A stretch of 64,000 bases of DNA from Ancylobacter radicis (GTDB lineage Bacteria > Pseudomonadota > Alphaproteobacteria > Rhizobiales > Xanthobacteraceae): NCBI RefSeq assembly GCF_018449475.1, contig NZ_JAHCQH010000023.1, positions 62,001 to 126,000 on the forward strand. Direction: 5' to 3'. Shown here piece after piece: positions 19,082-28,858 of this stretch. The notes under the pieces are model-generated. The model was not told the origin of the DNA, ran no database searches, and saw only the letters and a program-made list of their open reading frames with translations. The first letter of the stretch is position 1; each line of letters begins with the position of its first letter. A program made the translations under genes and the position numbers.

Positions 19082-20107
19082 TCAGGCGGCCTTCTTCTGC
19101 TCGATTTCCGGCGTCCACTGACCGAGCGCGGCGAGGTAGTTCATCTTCGCCCGGTGGGTGAAGGCGGCCTGGCCGGCTTCCCAGTTCTCCGGCTTGCCCG
19201 ACCACGCCTTCTGCGGCGCGGCCTGGAGGGCGCGGCCATAGGAGAAGGTGAGGTTCCACGGCAGCCCGCCGGCGCGGATCATCGCGTCGAGATGGGCGGT
19301 GGCCTCCTCGTCGGACTGGCCGCCCGACAGGAAGGCGACGCTCGGGATCGCGGTCGGCACGCAGTTCTTGAGGCAGCGCACGGTCTTTTCCGCGACTTCC
19401 TCGACCGAGGCCTGTTTGTGCGACTTGCGGCCGGCGATCACCATGTTCGGCTTGAGCACGGTGGCCTCAAGCTTCACGCGGCCATAGAACAGCTGCTGGA
19501 AGACTTCCTTCAGCACCCACTCGGTGACCTCGTAGCAGCGGTCGATGTCGTGGTCGCCGTCCATCAGCACTTCCGGCTCGACGATCGGCACGATGCCGGC
19601 GGCCTGGGCGAGCGCGGCATAGCGGGCCAGCGCCTGGGCGTTGGCGAGGATCGAGGTGTAGCTCGGGATGTGCGGCCCGATGTCGATCACCGCGCGCCAC
19701 TTCGCAAAACGGGCGCCGAGGTCGTAATATTCCTTGAAACGCTCACCGAGGCCGTCGAGGCCCTCGGTGATGGTCTCGCCGGGACAGCCGGGCTGGGGCC
19801 GCGCGCCGGCATCGACCTTGATGCCGGGAATGGAGCCGGCCTGGGTGATCAGCTCGACCAGCGGCGTGCCGTCCTTGGCCTTCTGCCGGATGGTCTCGTC
19901 GAACAGGATGACGCCGGACACATATTTCGTCATCGCCTCTTCGGAGCGGAACAGCATCTCGCGATAGTCGCGGCGGTTGTCGAAGGTGGATTCGACCCCG
20001 ATCGCGTCAAAACGCTTCTTGATGGTGCTCGAACTCTCGTCGGCGGCGAGGATTCCCTTGCCGCCCGCTGCCAGTTTAAACGCGACCTCTTCGAGGCTTG
20101 CCGTCAT
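19082..20107 (-). CDS. fructose-bisphosphate aldolase, class I
   Basis: Cleaves or forms fructose 1,6-bisphosphate through a Schiff-base lysine. The 341-residue protein begins MTASLEEVAFKLAAGGKGIL and has the class I hallmarks AADESSSTIKKRFDAIGVE (near 20) and VPIVEPEVLMDGDHDI (near 175). The catalytic lysine lies in LEATVLKPNMVIAG near 220, and VAFLSGGQSDEEATAHL is near 260. It ends the series tkt, gap, pgk, aldolase, all on the minus strand. A 124-base gap separates it from pgk, so it may also have its own promoter. The long upstream in-frame extension is spurious. Confidence 0.94.
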   Translation of the reverse strand: MTASLEEVAFKLAAGGKGILAADESSSTIKKRFDAIGVESTFDNRRDYREMLFRSEEAMTKYVSGVILFDETIRQKAKDGTPLVELITQAGSIPGIKVDAGARPQPGCPGETITEGLDGLGERFKEYYDLGARFAKWRAVIDIGPHIPSYTSILANAQALARYAALAQAAGIVPIVEPEVLMDGDHDIDRCYEVTEWVLKEVFQQLFYGRVKLEATVLKPNMVIAGRKSHKQASVEEVAEKTVRCLKNCVPTAIPSVAFLSGGQSDEEATAHLDAMIRAGGLPWNLTFSYGRALQAAPQKAWSGKPENWEAGQAAFTHRAKMNYLAALGQWTPEIEQKKAA

Positions 20108-20231
20108 CTCTCTCTCCCGCGCGAAACAGATGAACCCGCCCTCATCGGGAAAATCGGGTTGATCCGAGTTATAGCACCCGGCCCGCTCTTGTCTCGGTAT
20201 CCCGAGCTTCTTGGCGGGCCGGATGAAGGGG

Positions 20232-21431
20232 TCAGCGCCGCAGCGCCTCCACACCGGGCAGCGCCTTGCCCTCGAGCCATTCGAGGAAGGCGCCGCCGGC
20301 GGTGGATACATAGGTGAAACGCTGCGCCACCCCGGCATGGTTCAGGGCGGCCACCGTGTCGCCGCCGCCGGCGACCGAGAGCAGCTTGCCCTGATCGGTC
20401 AGCTCGGCCGCCGCCTTGGCCACCGCGACCGTCGCGGTGTCGAAGGGCGGCAGCTCGAAGGCGCCGAACGGGCCGTTCCACACGACGGTCTTCACCGTCG
20501 CGAGCTTGGCGACGACATTGGCGATGGAGGCGGGGCCCGCATCCAGCATCATCTCGTCGGCCTTGATGTCGTCGACCGAGGCGACGCGGTTGGCCGCGTG
20601 CGCCTTGAACTCGGTCGCCGCCAGCGCGTCCACCGGAAGCACGATCTCGCAGCCGGCGGCCTTGGCCTTGCCGAGGATCTCGATCGCCGTGGCGGCCAGA
20701 TCGTGCTCGCACAGCGACTTGCCGACATCCTTGCCCTGGGCGGCGAGGAAGGTGTTGGCCATGCCGCCGCCGATCACCAGCATGTCGACCTTGGCGACGA
20801 GATTGCCGAGCAGGTCGAGCTTGGAGGAGACCTTGGCGCCGCCGACCACCGCCATGACCGGGCGCTCGGGGGCTTCCAGCGCCTTGGCCAGCGCCTCGAT
20901 CTCGACCTGCATGCAGCGCCCGGCAAAGGCCGGCAGCTTGTGGGCGAGGCCCTCGGTCGAGGCATGGGCGCGGTGGGCGGTGGCGAAGGCGTCGTTGACA
21001 TAGAGATCGCCGAGCGCGGCCAGCGCGGCGACGAAGTCGGGATCGTTCTTCTCTTCCCGCTTGTCGAAACGGGTGTTCTCCAGCAGCAGCACCTCGCCCG
21101 GCTTGAGCGCGGCGACGGCGGCCTCGGCGACCGGGCCGATGGTGGCCGGGGCGAAGGCGACGGCGGTGCCGAGGCGGGAGGCGACCTCGCCGGCGATGGG
21201 CGCCAGCGTCAGCGCCGGGTCCTCGCCCTTGGGGCGGCCGAAATGGGCCAGCAGGATGACCTTGCCGCCCTTGTCCGCGATCTCGCGGATGGTCGGCAGC
21301 ACGGCCTGGATGCGGGTGTCGTCGGTGACCTTGCCGGCATCGACCGGCACGTTGAGGTCCACGCGCACAAGCACGCGCTTGCCCGCGACATTGGCGTCGT
21401 CGAGCGTACGAAAGGCGGAAGCCTCGCTCAT
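20232..21431 (-). CDS. pgk: phosphoglycerate kinase
   Basis: Transfers phosphate between 1,3-bisphosphoglycerate and ADP. The 399-residue enzyme shows [20 protein letters not shown] near residue 18, HFGRPKG near 65, [16 protein letters not shown] near 112, [14 protein letters not shown] near 190, [13 protein letters not shown] near 215, and the C-terminal nucleotide site [15 protein letters not shown] near 355. The start [20 protein letters not shown] follows GGGAGAACCCCA. It lies 74 bases after gap. Usable in glycolysis, gluconeogenesis and the Calvin cycle; the context does not choose between them. Confidence 0.96.
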   Translation of the reverse strand: MSEASAFRTLDDANVAGKRVLVRVDLNVPVDAGKVTDDTRIQAVLPTIREIADKGGKVILLAHFGRPKGEDPALTLAPIAGEVASRLGTAVAFAPATIGPVAEAAVAALKPGEVLLLENTRFDKREEKNDPDFVAALAALGDLYVNDAFATAHRAHASTEGLAHKLPAFAGRCMQVEIEALAKALEAPERPVMAVVGGAKVSSKLDLLGNLVAKVDMLVIGGGMANTFLAAQGKDVGKSLCEHDLAATAIEILGKAKAAGCEIVLPVDALAATEFKAHAANRVASVDDIKADEMMLDAGPASIANVVAKLATVKTVVWNGPFGAFELPPFDTATVAVAKAAAELTDQGKLLSVAGGGDTVAALNHAGVAQRFTYVSTAGGAFLEWLEGKALPGVEALRR

Positions 21432-21505
21432 TGGGGTTCTCCCTCGGATTGTTGATCTTGAAACGAAGCGGCCGGGCCTCCTGGGGAGGGCCCGGCCGGG
21501 ATGGC

Positions 21506-22516
21506 TCAGATCAGCTTGCCGATGGCAACCGCCGTGTCGGACATGCGGTTGGAGAAGCCCCATTCATTGTCGTACCAGGACAGCACCCGGACGAAATTGC
21601 CTTCCAGGACCTTGGTCTGGTCGAGATGGAAGATCGAGGAATGCGGGTCGTGGTTGAAGTCGGAGGAGACGTTCGGCTGGTCGGTGAAGCCGAGCACGCC
21701 CTTCAGCGGCCCGGAGGTCGCGGCGGCCTTGATCGCCTCGTTGATCTCGTCCTTGGTCACCGTCTTCTTGGCGACGAACTTGAAGTCGACCACCGAGACG
21801 TTCGGGGTCGGCACGCGGATCGAGGTGCCGTCCAGCTTGCCGGCGAGTTCCGGGAGCACGAGGCCCACCGCCTTGGCGGCGCCGGTCGTGGTCGGGATCA
21901 TCGACAGCGCCGCGGCGCGGGCGCGGTAGAGATCCTTGTGCATGGTGTCCAGCGTCGGCTGGTCGCCCGTGTAGGAGTGGATCGTCGTCATGAAGCCGTG
22001 GTCGATGCCGACCGCGTCGTTCAGCACCTTGGCCACCGGCGCCAGACAATTGGTGGTGCAGGAGGCGTTGGAGATGACCAGGTGATCCTTGGTCAGCTTG
22101 TCGTGGTTGACGCCGAACACGACGGTCAGATCGGCACCGTCGGAGGGGGCGGAGACCACGACGCGCTTGGCGCCGGCCTGCAGATGGGCGGCCGCCTTGT
22201 CGCGGGCGGTGAAGATGCCCGTGCACTCCAGCGCCACGTCCACGCCGAGCGCGGCATGTGGCAGCTCGGCAGGGTTGCGCACCGCCGTCACCTTGATCGG
22301 GCCGCGGCCGACATTGATGGTGTCGCCGTCGACGGTCACGATGCCGGGAAACTTCCCGTGGACGCTGTCGAAGCGGAACAGGTGGGCGTTGGTCTCGACC
22401 GGGCCGAGATCGTTGATGGCGACCACCTCGATGTCCGTGCGGCCGGATTCAATGATGGCGCGAAGAACGTTCCGGCCGATGCGTCCGAAACCGTTGATGG
22501 CAACCTTGAGCGTCAT
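21506..22516 (-). CDS. gap: glyceraldehyde-3-phosphate dehydrogenase, type I
   Basis: A 336-residue NAD(P)-dependent dehydrogenase. The N-terminal Rossmann fold is [20 protein letters not shown]. The catalytic cysteine is in [20 protein letters not shown] near residue 153, and the catalytic histidine in THSYTGDQ-like context ([13 protein letters not shown]). [23 protein letters not shown] segment 215-235 and [12 protein letters not shown] near 315 are also present. The length is standard. It is flanked by pgk and tkt, as in many alphaproteobacteria. Cofactor preference cannot be settled from the sequence alone. Confidence 0.96.
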   Translation of the reverse strand: MTLKVAINGFGRIGRNVLRAIIESGRTDIEVVAINDLGPVETNAHLFRFDSVHGKFPGIVTVDGDTINVGRGPIKVTAVRNPAELPHAALGVDVALECTGIFTARDKAAAHLQAGAKRVVVSAPSDGADLTVVFGVNHDKLTKDHLVISNASCTTNCLAPVAKVLNDAVGIDHGFMTTIHSYTGDQPTLDTMHKDLYRARAAALSMIPTTTGAAKAVGLVLPELAGKLDGTSIRVPTPNVSVVDFKFVAKKTVTKDEINEAIKAAATSGPLKGVLGFTDQPNVSSDFNHDPHSSIFHLDQTKVLEGNFVRVLSWYDNEWGFSNRMSDTAVAIGKLI

Positions 22517-22682
22517 GCGTCTATCCCCAGGTGAGCTTCTTCATGTCGAACCAACCGCGCGAAAGGGTCTTAGCGCGGCGAACGTTACGACACCAGCCGC
22601 GCATTTCGCCGCTGCCACCTGAGCGCGGAGCTGGCGCATTTTTCATGCGCCAGCCGCATAGCTTGCCACCCAGCGGGTGGGA

Positions 22683-24677
22683 TCAGCCCTTCAGCCGGCT
22701 CAGCGCCGTGGCGACGACGCCTTCGACGGTGATGCCGAAATGGGCGAACACTTCCGGCGCCGGGCCGGAGGCGCCGAAGCCGTGCATGCCGACGAAGGCC
22801 GCGTCCGAACCGACGATGGCATCCCAGCCCTGACGGATCGCCGCTTCGATGGCGATCTTCACCGGCGCCTGGCCAACCACCTGCCGGCGGCTTTCCTCCG
22901 GCTGGTTGAGGAACAGCTCGAAGCTCGGCACCGAGACCACGCGGGTCGGGATGCCCTGCGATTCGAGCTGCTCGCGGGCGGCCACCGCCATCGAGACTTC
23001 CGAGCCGGAGGCAAACAGCGAGACCTTGGCCTCATCCGAGGCCGCGACCAGCTCATAGGCGCCGCGCGCGGTGAGGCACCGCTCGGTGCCGGCATCGGTG
23101 CGCAGCAGCGGCAGGTTCTGGCGGGTCAGCGCCAGCACGCTCGGGCCGGTCTTGTGCTCCAGCGCCAGCTTCCAGGCCTCGGCCGTCTCCACCGTGTCGC
23201 AGGGGCGGAAGACGAGCAGGTTCGGGATCGCCCGCAGCGCCGCGATCTGCTCGACCGGCTGGTGGGTCGGGCCGTCCTCGCCCACGCCGATCGAATCATG
23301 CGTGAACACATAGACGACGCGGATGCCCATCAGCGCCGCCATGCGGATCGCCGGGCGGCAATAGTCGGAGAACACCAGGAAGGTGCCGCCATAGGGGATG
23401 AAGCCGCCATGCAGGGTGATGCCGTTCATCGCCGCGGCCATGCCGTGCTCGCGGATGCCCCAGTTCACATAGCGGCCGTCATATTTCGGCGGCTCGACAT
23501 AGACCGAGGTGGCCTTGGTCTTGGTGTTGTTGGAATGGGTGAGGTCGGCCGAGCCGCCCACCATTTCCGGCAGCGCCGCGGTGATCGCCTCCAGCGTGAT
23601 CTCGGACGACTTGCGGGTGGCGACCGCGCCGCCATCGGCGCGCGCCTTGGCGATCACGCCGGCGACCGCCTCGCTGAACTTCGACGGCAGTTCGCCACGC
23701 AGGCGACGCTCGAACTCGCCGCGCTTCTCCATGTCGGCGGCGGACAGGCGCTCGTTCCACGCCTTGTGCGCTTGGCGCGAGCGCAGGCCAGCGAGGCGCC
23801 AGGCGTCGAGCACGTCGCTCGGAATGACGAAGGGGTCGTATTCCCAGCCCAGCGCCTGACGGGTGGCGGCGATCTCGGCGGCGCCGAGCGGGGTGCCGTG
23901 CACGCCGTTGGTGCCCTGCTTGTTCGGGGCGCCGAACCCGATCGTGGTGCGGCAGGCGATCAGCGAGGGCTTGTCGCTGGCCTTGGCGCGCTCGATGGCG
24001 GCGAGGATGGCGTCCGGGTCATGGCCGTCGATACGGGTGGCTTCCCAGCCCGAGGCCTCGAAGCGGGCGAGCTGGTCGGTCGCGACCGAGAGCGAGGTCG
24101 GGCCGTCAATGGTGATGTGGTTGTCGTCCCACATCACGATCAGCTTGTTCAGCTTCTGCCGGCCGGCGATCTCGATCGCCTCTTCCGAGAGGCCTTCCAT
24201 AAGGCAGCCGTCGCCGGCGATCACATAGGTGTAGTGGTCGACGAGGTCCGAGCCGAACTGCGCGGCCAGCATCCGCTCGGCGAGCGCGAAGCCGACCGAG
24301 GTGGCGATGCCCTGGCCGAGCGGGCCGGTGGTCGTCTCGACGCCGACCGTGTGGCCGTATTCCGGGTGGCCGGGGGTGCGCGAGCCGAGCTGGCGGAAGT
24401 TCTTGATGTCGTCGATCGTCATCCCCTCATAGCCGGTGAGGTAGAGCAACGAATAGAGAAGCATCGAGCCGTGGCCGGCGGAGAGGATGAAGCGGTCGCG
24501 ATCGGCCCAGTGCGGATCGGTCGGATCGAACTTCAGCACCTTGCCGAAGAGGACGGTGGCGACGTCGGCCATGCCCATCGGCATGCCGGGATGCCCGGAA
24601 TTGGCAGCCTGGACGGCATCCATGGCGAGGGCCCGGATGGCGTTGGCCATGCGGTCGTGCTTTTCGCGGTTCGACAT
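22683..24677 (-). CDS. tkt: transketolase
   Basis: A thiamine-diphosphate enzyme of 664 residues moving two-carbon units between sugar phosphates. It begins [20 protein letters not shown]. The TPP-binding motif [18 protein letters not shown] is near residue 155, with [11 protein letters not shown] after it. [20 protein letters not shown] is near 108, and the pyrimidine domain has [13 protein letters not shown] sequence near 405 ([15 protein letters not shown]). The histidine in [17 protein letters not shown] (near 65) is conserved. It is upstream of gap with a 166-base gap. Confidence 0.96.
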   Translation of the reverse strand: MSNREKHDRMANAIRALAMDAVQAANSGHPGMPMGMADVATVLFGKVLKFDPTDPHWADRDRFILSAGHGSMLLYSLLYLTGYEGMTIDDIKNFRQLGSRTPGHPEYGHTVGVETTTGPLGQGIATSVGFALAERMLAAQFGSDLVDHYTYVIAGDGCLMEGLSEEAIEIAGRQKLNKLIVMWDDNHITIDGPTSLSVATDQLARFEASGWEATRIDGHDPDAILAAIERAKASDKPSLIACRTTIGFGAPNKQGTNGVHGTPLGAAEIAATRQALGWEYDPFVIPSDVLDAWRLAGLRSRQAHKAWNERLSAADMEKRGEFERRLRGELPSKFSEAVAGVIAKARADGGAVATRKSSEITLEAITAALPEMVGGSADLTHSNNTKTKATSVYVEPPKYDGRYVNWGIREHGMAAAMNGITLHGGFIPYGGTFLVFSDYCRPAIRMAALMGIRVVYVFTHDSIGVGEDGPTHQPVEQIAALRAIPNLLVFRPCDTVETAEAWKLALEHKTGPSVLALTRQNLPLLRTDAGTERCLTARGAYELVAASDEAKVSLFASGSEVSMAVAAREQLESQGIPTRVVSVPSFELFLNQPEESRRQVVGQAPVKIAIEAAIRQGWDAIVGSDAAFVGMHGFGASGPAPEVFAHFGITVEGVVATALSRLKG

Positions 24678-25023
24678 GAGGACCTATGTCTCCGAGGGAA
24701 ATGCGTTGTCGTTTGGGCGAAGGGCTGGACGAGCGGATCAGGCGATGCGTTGCGATGTTCCAGGCGTCGTCATTGGCGGGCGCGCAGCCTGCCGCGGTGC
24801 GGGATCGGTCGCGCGGAGTGATAGCACCGCCCCGGCCGCTGTCAAAGCCGGCAGGCGCAGGAACGGTTGACGCCCTCGTGCCCCATGGGCTCAATGCTGA
24901 CGGAATCACCTGCGAAATCGGCTGTCGGGCCAAAGGTATGATGGATCGCCTCGCGCGGGACCGTTCCCGCCGCCCGGAAGCCGACGCCGCGACGGAATAA
25001 TCTTTGACGCCCGCCAACCCGGA
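24678..25023. other. divergent intergenic region between tkt and DUF4164 gene
   Basis: A gene-free gap of about 346 bases carrying the promoters of the carbon-metabolism genes (leftwards) and of DUF4164-zapA (rightwards). I see no convincing palindrome or CbbR-like site by eye. Confidence 0.5.
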
Positions 25024-25323
25024 ATGCCGATGAACCCGCCCCCGACCCAGCCCGGCCCGCTTGAGGCCGCCCTGCGCCGCTTCGACGGCGCGGTCGACGC
25101 GCTGGAGGCGGCGGTCCAGCGCCGGCTGGAAGTCGAGCGCCAGGAAGCCGCGCTCGCCCAGCAGCTGCATATCATCGGCGCCGACCGCTCGCGCCTCGCC
25201 GATGCGCTCGATGGCGCGCAGGCCCGCGCCGAGCGGCTGGAAGGCGCCAATGACGAGGTCGCCCGCCGGCTCGGCAGCGCGATGGAAACCATTCGCGCGG
25301 TGCTCGCCGCGCAGCAGCGTTGA
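25024..25323 (+). CDS. DUF4164-type coiled-coil protein
   Basis: A 99-residue, almost entirely helical protein: PLEAALRRFDGAVDALEAAV, RRLEVERQEAALAQQLHI, DRSRLADALDGAQARAERLE. Heptad spacing suggests a continuous coiled coil. It matches the DUF4164 proteins often found directly before zapA in Hyphomicrobiales, and it ends 10 bases before zapA. A role in the Z-ring or cell division is inferred from position only. ATGs at 25024 and 25030 are both possible. Confidence 0.78.
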   Translation: MPMNPPPTQPGPLEAALRRFDGAVDALEAAVQRRLEVERQEAALAQQLHIIGADRSRLADALDGAQARAERLEGANDEVARRLGSAMETIRAVLAAQQR

Positions 25324-25333
25324 GAGGTCCGTC

Positions 25334-25717
25334 ATGGCCCATGTGACCGTCACCATTGGCGGGCGTGCCTATCGCATGGCCTGCGACGACGGGCAGGAGG
25401 ACCATCTCACCCGGCTCGGCGTCGAGGTCGATCAGCGCATCGACCAGCTCCGCGAGGCCTTTGGCGAGATCGGCGACCAGCGGCTCAGCGTCATGGCGGC
25501 GATCACGCTGGCCGACGAGCTGAGCGAGGCACGCCGGCGCCTGCGCGAGGCCGAGCAGGAGGCCGCTGCCGAGCGCGCCGGCCGCGAGGCCTCGTCCCGC
25601 CGGCTCGGCGAGGCGGAGGCGCAGCTTGCCGGCACCATCCTGTCCGCCGCCGAGCGGCTGGAGCGCCTCGCCCGCGAAGTCGGGCCCAGCCCGTCCGGTG
25701 GCGTCGGCATGGGCTGA
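25334..25717 (+). CDS. zapA: cell division protein ZapA
   Basis: A 127-residue FtsZ-ring-associated protein that bundles FtsZ filaments at midcell. It begins MAHVTVTIGGRAYRMACDDG, the ZapA N-terminal strand-loop. It continues with EDHLTRLGVEVDQRIDQLRE and SVMAAITLADELSEARRRLR, followed by a long coiled coil to about residue 115. The length is typical of alphaproteobacterial ZapA. It is probably cotranscribed with the coiled-coil gene before it. In many related genomes 6S RNA and a formyl-THF cyclo-ligase follow zapA; here they lie about 10 kb further on. Confidence 0.9.
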   Translation: MAHVTVTIGGRAYRMACDDGQEDHLTRLGVEVDQRIDQLREAFGEIGDQRLSVMAAITLADELSEARRRLREAEQEAAAERAGREASSRRLGEAEAQLAGTILSAAERLERLAREVGPSPSGGVGMG

Positions 25718-25831
25718 GGGCGTCCGCCGGCCTGTTCCGGGACGGTTGCGCCGACTTGACGCCACGCGCGGGCGCGGGCAGAGGTGCGGATCAAACCCGC
25801 CGTCGCGCCGCCCAGTCCGAAAGAACCCGCC

Positions 25832-26620
25832 ATGATCCGCTCCCCGCTGATGACCGTGATGGTCGCCGCCGTCCGCAAGGCGGGCCGCTCCCTCGTGCGC
25901 GATTTCGGCGAGGTCGAGAACCTTCAGGTCTCGATGAAGGGGCCGGCGGACTTCGTCTCCAATGCCGACCGCAAGGCCGAGCGCATCCTCCAGGAGGAGC
26001 TCACCAAGGCGCGGCCGAATTTCGGCTTCATCCTGGAGGAGGGCGGCGACATTGACGGGGCCGATGAGAGCCATCGCTGGATCATCGACCCGCTCGACGG
26101 CACCACCAATTTCCTGCACGGCATTCCGCTGTTCGCCGTCTCGGTCGGGCTGGCGCGCGACGGCGTCCCGGTCGCGGGCGTCATCTACAATCCGATCACC
26201 GACGAGATGTACATCGCCGAGAAGGGCGCCGGCGCCTTCCTGAATGATCGGCGCATCCGCGTCGCGGCGCGCCGCAGCCTTTCGGAATCGGTCATCTCCT
26301 GCGGCCTGCCGCATATGGGCCGCGGCGACTTCGCCCGGTTCGGCCGCGAATATGCCGCCATCGCCCCGCGCGTCTCGGGCCTGCGCCGCACCGGGGCGGC
26401 CGCGCTCGATCTCGCCTGGGTGGCGGCCGGCCGTTTCGACGGCTTCTGGGAGCGCGGCCTCAGCCCGTGGGACATGGCGGCCGGCATCGTCATCGTCCGC
26501 GAGGCCGGCGGCTATGTCAGTGATCTCGACGATGGCGACAAGATGCTTGCCAAGGGCGACATCATCGTCGGCAACGAGATCATCCGCCGCGACCTGCTGG
26601 CCATGCTGCGCAAGGCCTGA
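25832..26620 (+). CDS. suhB: inositol monophosphatase family protein SuhB
   Basis: A 262-residue Mg-dependent phosphatase. The metal-binding residues appear in order: FILEEGG near residue 68 (E-E), WIIDPLDGTTNFLHGIPLFA near 88 (DPLDGT motif), and the C-terminal GLSPWDMAAGIVIVREAGGY near 208 (WD motif). The start is MIRSPLMTVMVAAVRKAGRS. Members hydrolyse inositol 1-phosphate; SuhB of E. coli also joins the rRNA antitermination complex, but that role is not shown here. Its final codons form the first unit of a 16-bp tandem repeat. Confidence 0.93.
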   Translation: MIRSPLMTVMVAAVRKAGRSLVRDFGEVENLQVSMKGPADFVSNADRKAERILQEELTKARPNFGFILEEGGDIDGADESHRWIIDPLDGTTNFLHGIPLFAVSVGLARDGVPVAGVIYNPITDEMYIAEKGAGAFLNDRRIRVAARRSLSESVISCGLPHMGRGDFARFGREYAAIAPRVSGLRRTGAAALDLAWVAAGRFDGFWERGLSPWDMAAGIVIVREAGGYVSDLDDGDKMLAKGDIIVGNEIIRRDLLAMLRKA

Positions 26621-26670
26621 GGCTCACAAGGCCCGAGGTTCACAAGGCCCGAGGCTCACAAGATCTGAGG
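26615..26670. repeat. 16-bp tandem repeat spanning the suhB stop codon
   Basis: Three units of GCCYGAGGYTCACAAG lie at 26615-26630, 26631-26646 and 26647-26662, followed by a decayed partial copy (ATCTGAGG). The first unit includes the last suhB codon and its TGA stop. Slippage duplication is the simplest explanation. Confidence 0.85.
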
Positions 26671-26680
26671 CTGCGCCGTT

Positions 26681-27247
26681 TCAGCGGCGCGGCGACGGCG
26701 GTGCGTCGTCCGCGCGCCCGACTGACGCCATGCTCTGGAACACCCCGTCGCGGAACACCAGCGCGTGCATCAGCGCGGCCGCCAGATGGGCCAGGAAGGT
26801 CGCGAACAGCGCCAGCGCCAGCGCCGTGTGGGCGGTCCTGAGCCAGGCGAAGACCATATCGTTCTGCGGCAGGATCGGCGGCAGTTCCAGCGCGCCATAG
26901 AGCACGATCGGATAGCCGCCCGCCGACAGCATGGCCCAGCCGACCAGCGGCACCGCGAACATCAGCGCATAGAGCAGCACATGCGAGCCATGGGCGGCGA
27001 GGCGCAGGATCGGCGGCATGTCGGCCGGCAGCGCCGGCGCCGGATGGATCAGGCGATTGACCAGCCGGACCGCCACCAGGATCAGGATCGCGACGCCCAG
27101 CGGGCGGTGGAGCGAGAGCAGCCAGTGATAATCGGCCAGCGACGCCACCATGCCGATGCCGATGAACAGCATGGCGAGGATCATCGCCGCCATCAGCCAG
27201 TGCAGCAGGCGCGAGACGGCCGGAAACCTGTGCGCGTTCATGGTCAT
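26681..27247 (-). CDS. cytochrome b561-family membrane protein
   Basis: A 188-residue inner-membrane dihaem cytochrome with four helices. Haem-ligand histidines are visible in SRLLHWLMAAMILA (helix 1, near 15), LLSLHRPLGVAILI (near 46), AAHGSHVLLYALMF (near 85) and RTAHTALALALFATFLAHLA (near 140-155). Such proteins pass electrons between the quinone pool and periplasmic partners. Its ATG overlaps the stop of the catalase-like gene as ATGA, so the two are translationally coupled and probably act together. ATGs at 27247 and 27241 are both in frame; the overlap favours the first. Confidence 0.88.
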   Translation of the reverse strand: MTMNAHRFPAVSRLLHWLMAAMILAMLFIGIGMVASLADYHWLLSLHRPLGVAILILVAVRLVNRLIHPAPALPADMPPILRLAAHGSHVLLYALMFAVPLVGWAMLSAGGYPIVLYGALELPPILPQNDMVFAWLRTAHTALALALFATFLAHLAAALMHALVFRDGVFQSMASVGRADDAPPSPRR

Positions 27248-28380
27248 GAGCCTTTCGCGGGCGTGGCAGCCGGCACGTTTTCCGGGATCTGGACCTCGCT
27301 GGGCGTCTTCGGCTCACCGGCACGCCGCGTGAACGAGGTCGAATAGGTCGCCGAGCGGGCGCTGAGCAGCGGATCGTCCGAGGGTTCGATGCCGTCCGGC
27401 AGCACCAGCGGATCGAAATTCACATCCCGGCAATTGCCGGGGCCCTCGGCCTCGACATGGTCGATGATGAGGGTGCCGACATCGACGCGCCGGCGTGTCT
27501 CCGGCCAGGGCAGGGTGGCGTCGGCGGTCACGTCGCCGGCCTCGCCGACCGTGACCATCAGACGCCACTGAACGGGCCCCTGCGCGATCCGCGCGATCAG
27601 CGCATCGAACAGATAGTTCGTGCCGGCGCTCCCGCCCTCGATGGGGGTCTGCGGCACGAAGGGGTCGCTCGCGGCCATCGACCAGCGCACCGGCGTCGAG
27701 GTGCCGGCCGCGTTCACCATACGGAATGCATCGAGGCTGTTGTAGCTGGCATCGGCGAAGCCGGTGGCGAACGGCCGCGCCCGGATCAGCGCGAGCGCCG
27801 CCGCGCTCTCGGGATGGGCGGCGAAGAAGGCCTGCAGGCGCGCCGGGTCGGGCTTTCCGGTTGCCGGATCGGGCGCCCCGGCCATCAGCAGCTCATAGAA
27901 ATCCTGCGGGGTGCGGGCGGGAAAGACCGGAATGTCGTTCAGCCCGGTCCGCCATTCCTCGCCATTCTTCAGGCGGAACAGCAGCGCCAGGCTGCGCACC
28001 TGCGTCTCATTGTCGGGAATGAAGGGCTTGCCCACGGCCACCGCGAAACGCCCGATCACCGGGGTCGTCCCGGTCTCGAACACCGATGCCTTCGACAGGG
28101 CGACACCATTGCCGTTGCTCTCGAAGCGGCCGGCAATGCACACGCCCTTGGCGTGATTGCGCCGGAAGCCGGGGTGCACCCCGTTCACCGTCTGGAAGCC
28201 ATCGACCAGACGGGACTGGGTTAGGCGGTCCGGCGAGAGGAAGCCGCCGACATAGGCGAAGGCGCCGACGATCGGCATGAGGACGGCGCCGATCGCGCAC
28301 AGGCCGACAAGAACGCGCCGGCGGATCGGCCACAGACGGTAGCGCGCGCCCGGACTCTCGTTCGTTTCCACTGGCGACAT
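27244..28380 (-). CDS. membrane-anchored catalase-family peroxidase (SrpA-like)
   Basis: A 378-residue haem protein of the small catalase-like family. A membrane anchor (VLVGLCAIGAVLMPIVGAFA, near 30) places the catalytic part in the periplasm. The distal histidine lies in HPGFRRNHAKGVCIAGRF near 85. The region RSLALLFRLKNGEEWRTGLN near 145 and a C-terminal LPDGIEPSDDPLLSARSATY near 325, carrying the presumed haem-ligand tyrosine, match the family. Peroxidase activity is likelier than bulk catalase activity. It is coupled to the cytochrome b561 gene. The ATG at 28380 sits directly behind GGAGG, with unusually short spacing, and a TTG at 28419 is an alternative. Confidence 0.85.
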   Translation of the reverse strand: MSPVETNESPGARYRLWPIRRRVLVGLCAIGAVLMPIVGAFAYVGGFLSPDRLTQSRLVDGFQTVNGVHPGFRRNHAKGVCIAGRFESNGNGVALSKASVFETGTTPVIGRFAVAVGKPFIPDNETQVRSLALLFRLKNGEEWRTGLNDIPVFPARTPQDFYELLMAGAPDPATGKPDPARLQAFFAAHPESAAALALIRARPFATGFADASYNSLDAFRMVNAAGTSTPVRWSMAASDPFVPQTPIEGGSAGTNYLFDALIARIAQGPVQWRLMVTVGEAGDVTADATLPWPETRRRVDVGTLIIDHVEAEGPGNCRDVNFDPLVLPDGIEPSDDPLLSARSATYSTSFTRRAGEPKTPSEVQIPENVPAATPAKGS

Positions 28381-28858
28381 CCTCCGTAACAGGCCGGCGC
28401 AGGCCCCATGGGTCAGCAATGGCGCCGTCGCGCGCCGGGAACCTGCACTAGGATGCTGATTTCATCTGGAGTAAATCATACAAACGTATGCTGTATTCTG
28501 GAGGGTGACGTAACGGTGATGAAAGTACAGGTTTTTTTGTGGCGTGAAGTATTTGCGGATTGGCACGAATAGTGTGGCCGCCGGCGTGAGTCTCGCCGGG
28601 CTTCCGTGCCGCTCACCGTCCCGCCCGGAAGACCCGCGCAGGAGAGGTGGAGGAGAGGGCCGGACCGTCCGCGGGAGGGCTTTCCCGGCGCCTTCGCGCC
28701 GCCCGCGCACCGATTGATCCAAGATCGTCCGCAAAGCGGCGGATCTCGGGTCAAGAAAGCCTTTCGGTCGCGTTTCATTTCCGGTGGGCTGTGGCATAGT
28801 CCGGCCGGAAACGGGCGGCATTTCCGGCGGTGTCGCGGCGAAGGAGACGGCCTCAGGC
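28381..28858. other. AT-richer divergent intergenic region
   Basis: No gene is supported in this 478-base gap. The part around 28450-28570 is clearly AT-richer than the genome and includes a T-tract near 28532-28538. It probably holds the promoter of the catalase-cytochrome genes. Two open frames on the minus strand here have no family features. Confidence 0.5.
28477..28490. promoter_or_regulatory. short dyad in the catalase promoter region
   Basis: The sequence CATACAAACGTATG is a perfect 5-bp inverted repeat with a four-base centre, about 100 bases upstream of the catalase start in AT-rich DNA. It could be an operator; no regulator gene is adjacent. Confidence 0.3.

Noticed and set aside
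19082..24677. A Calvin-cycle (cbb) operon
   Set aside because: The genes tkt, gap, pgk and aldolase are shared with glycolysis; no RuBisCO, phosphoribulokinase or CbbR gene is in the window, so autotrophy cannot be claimed from here.
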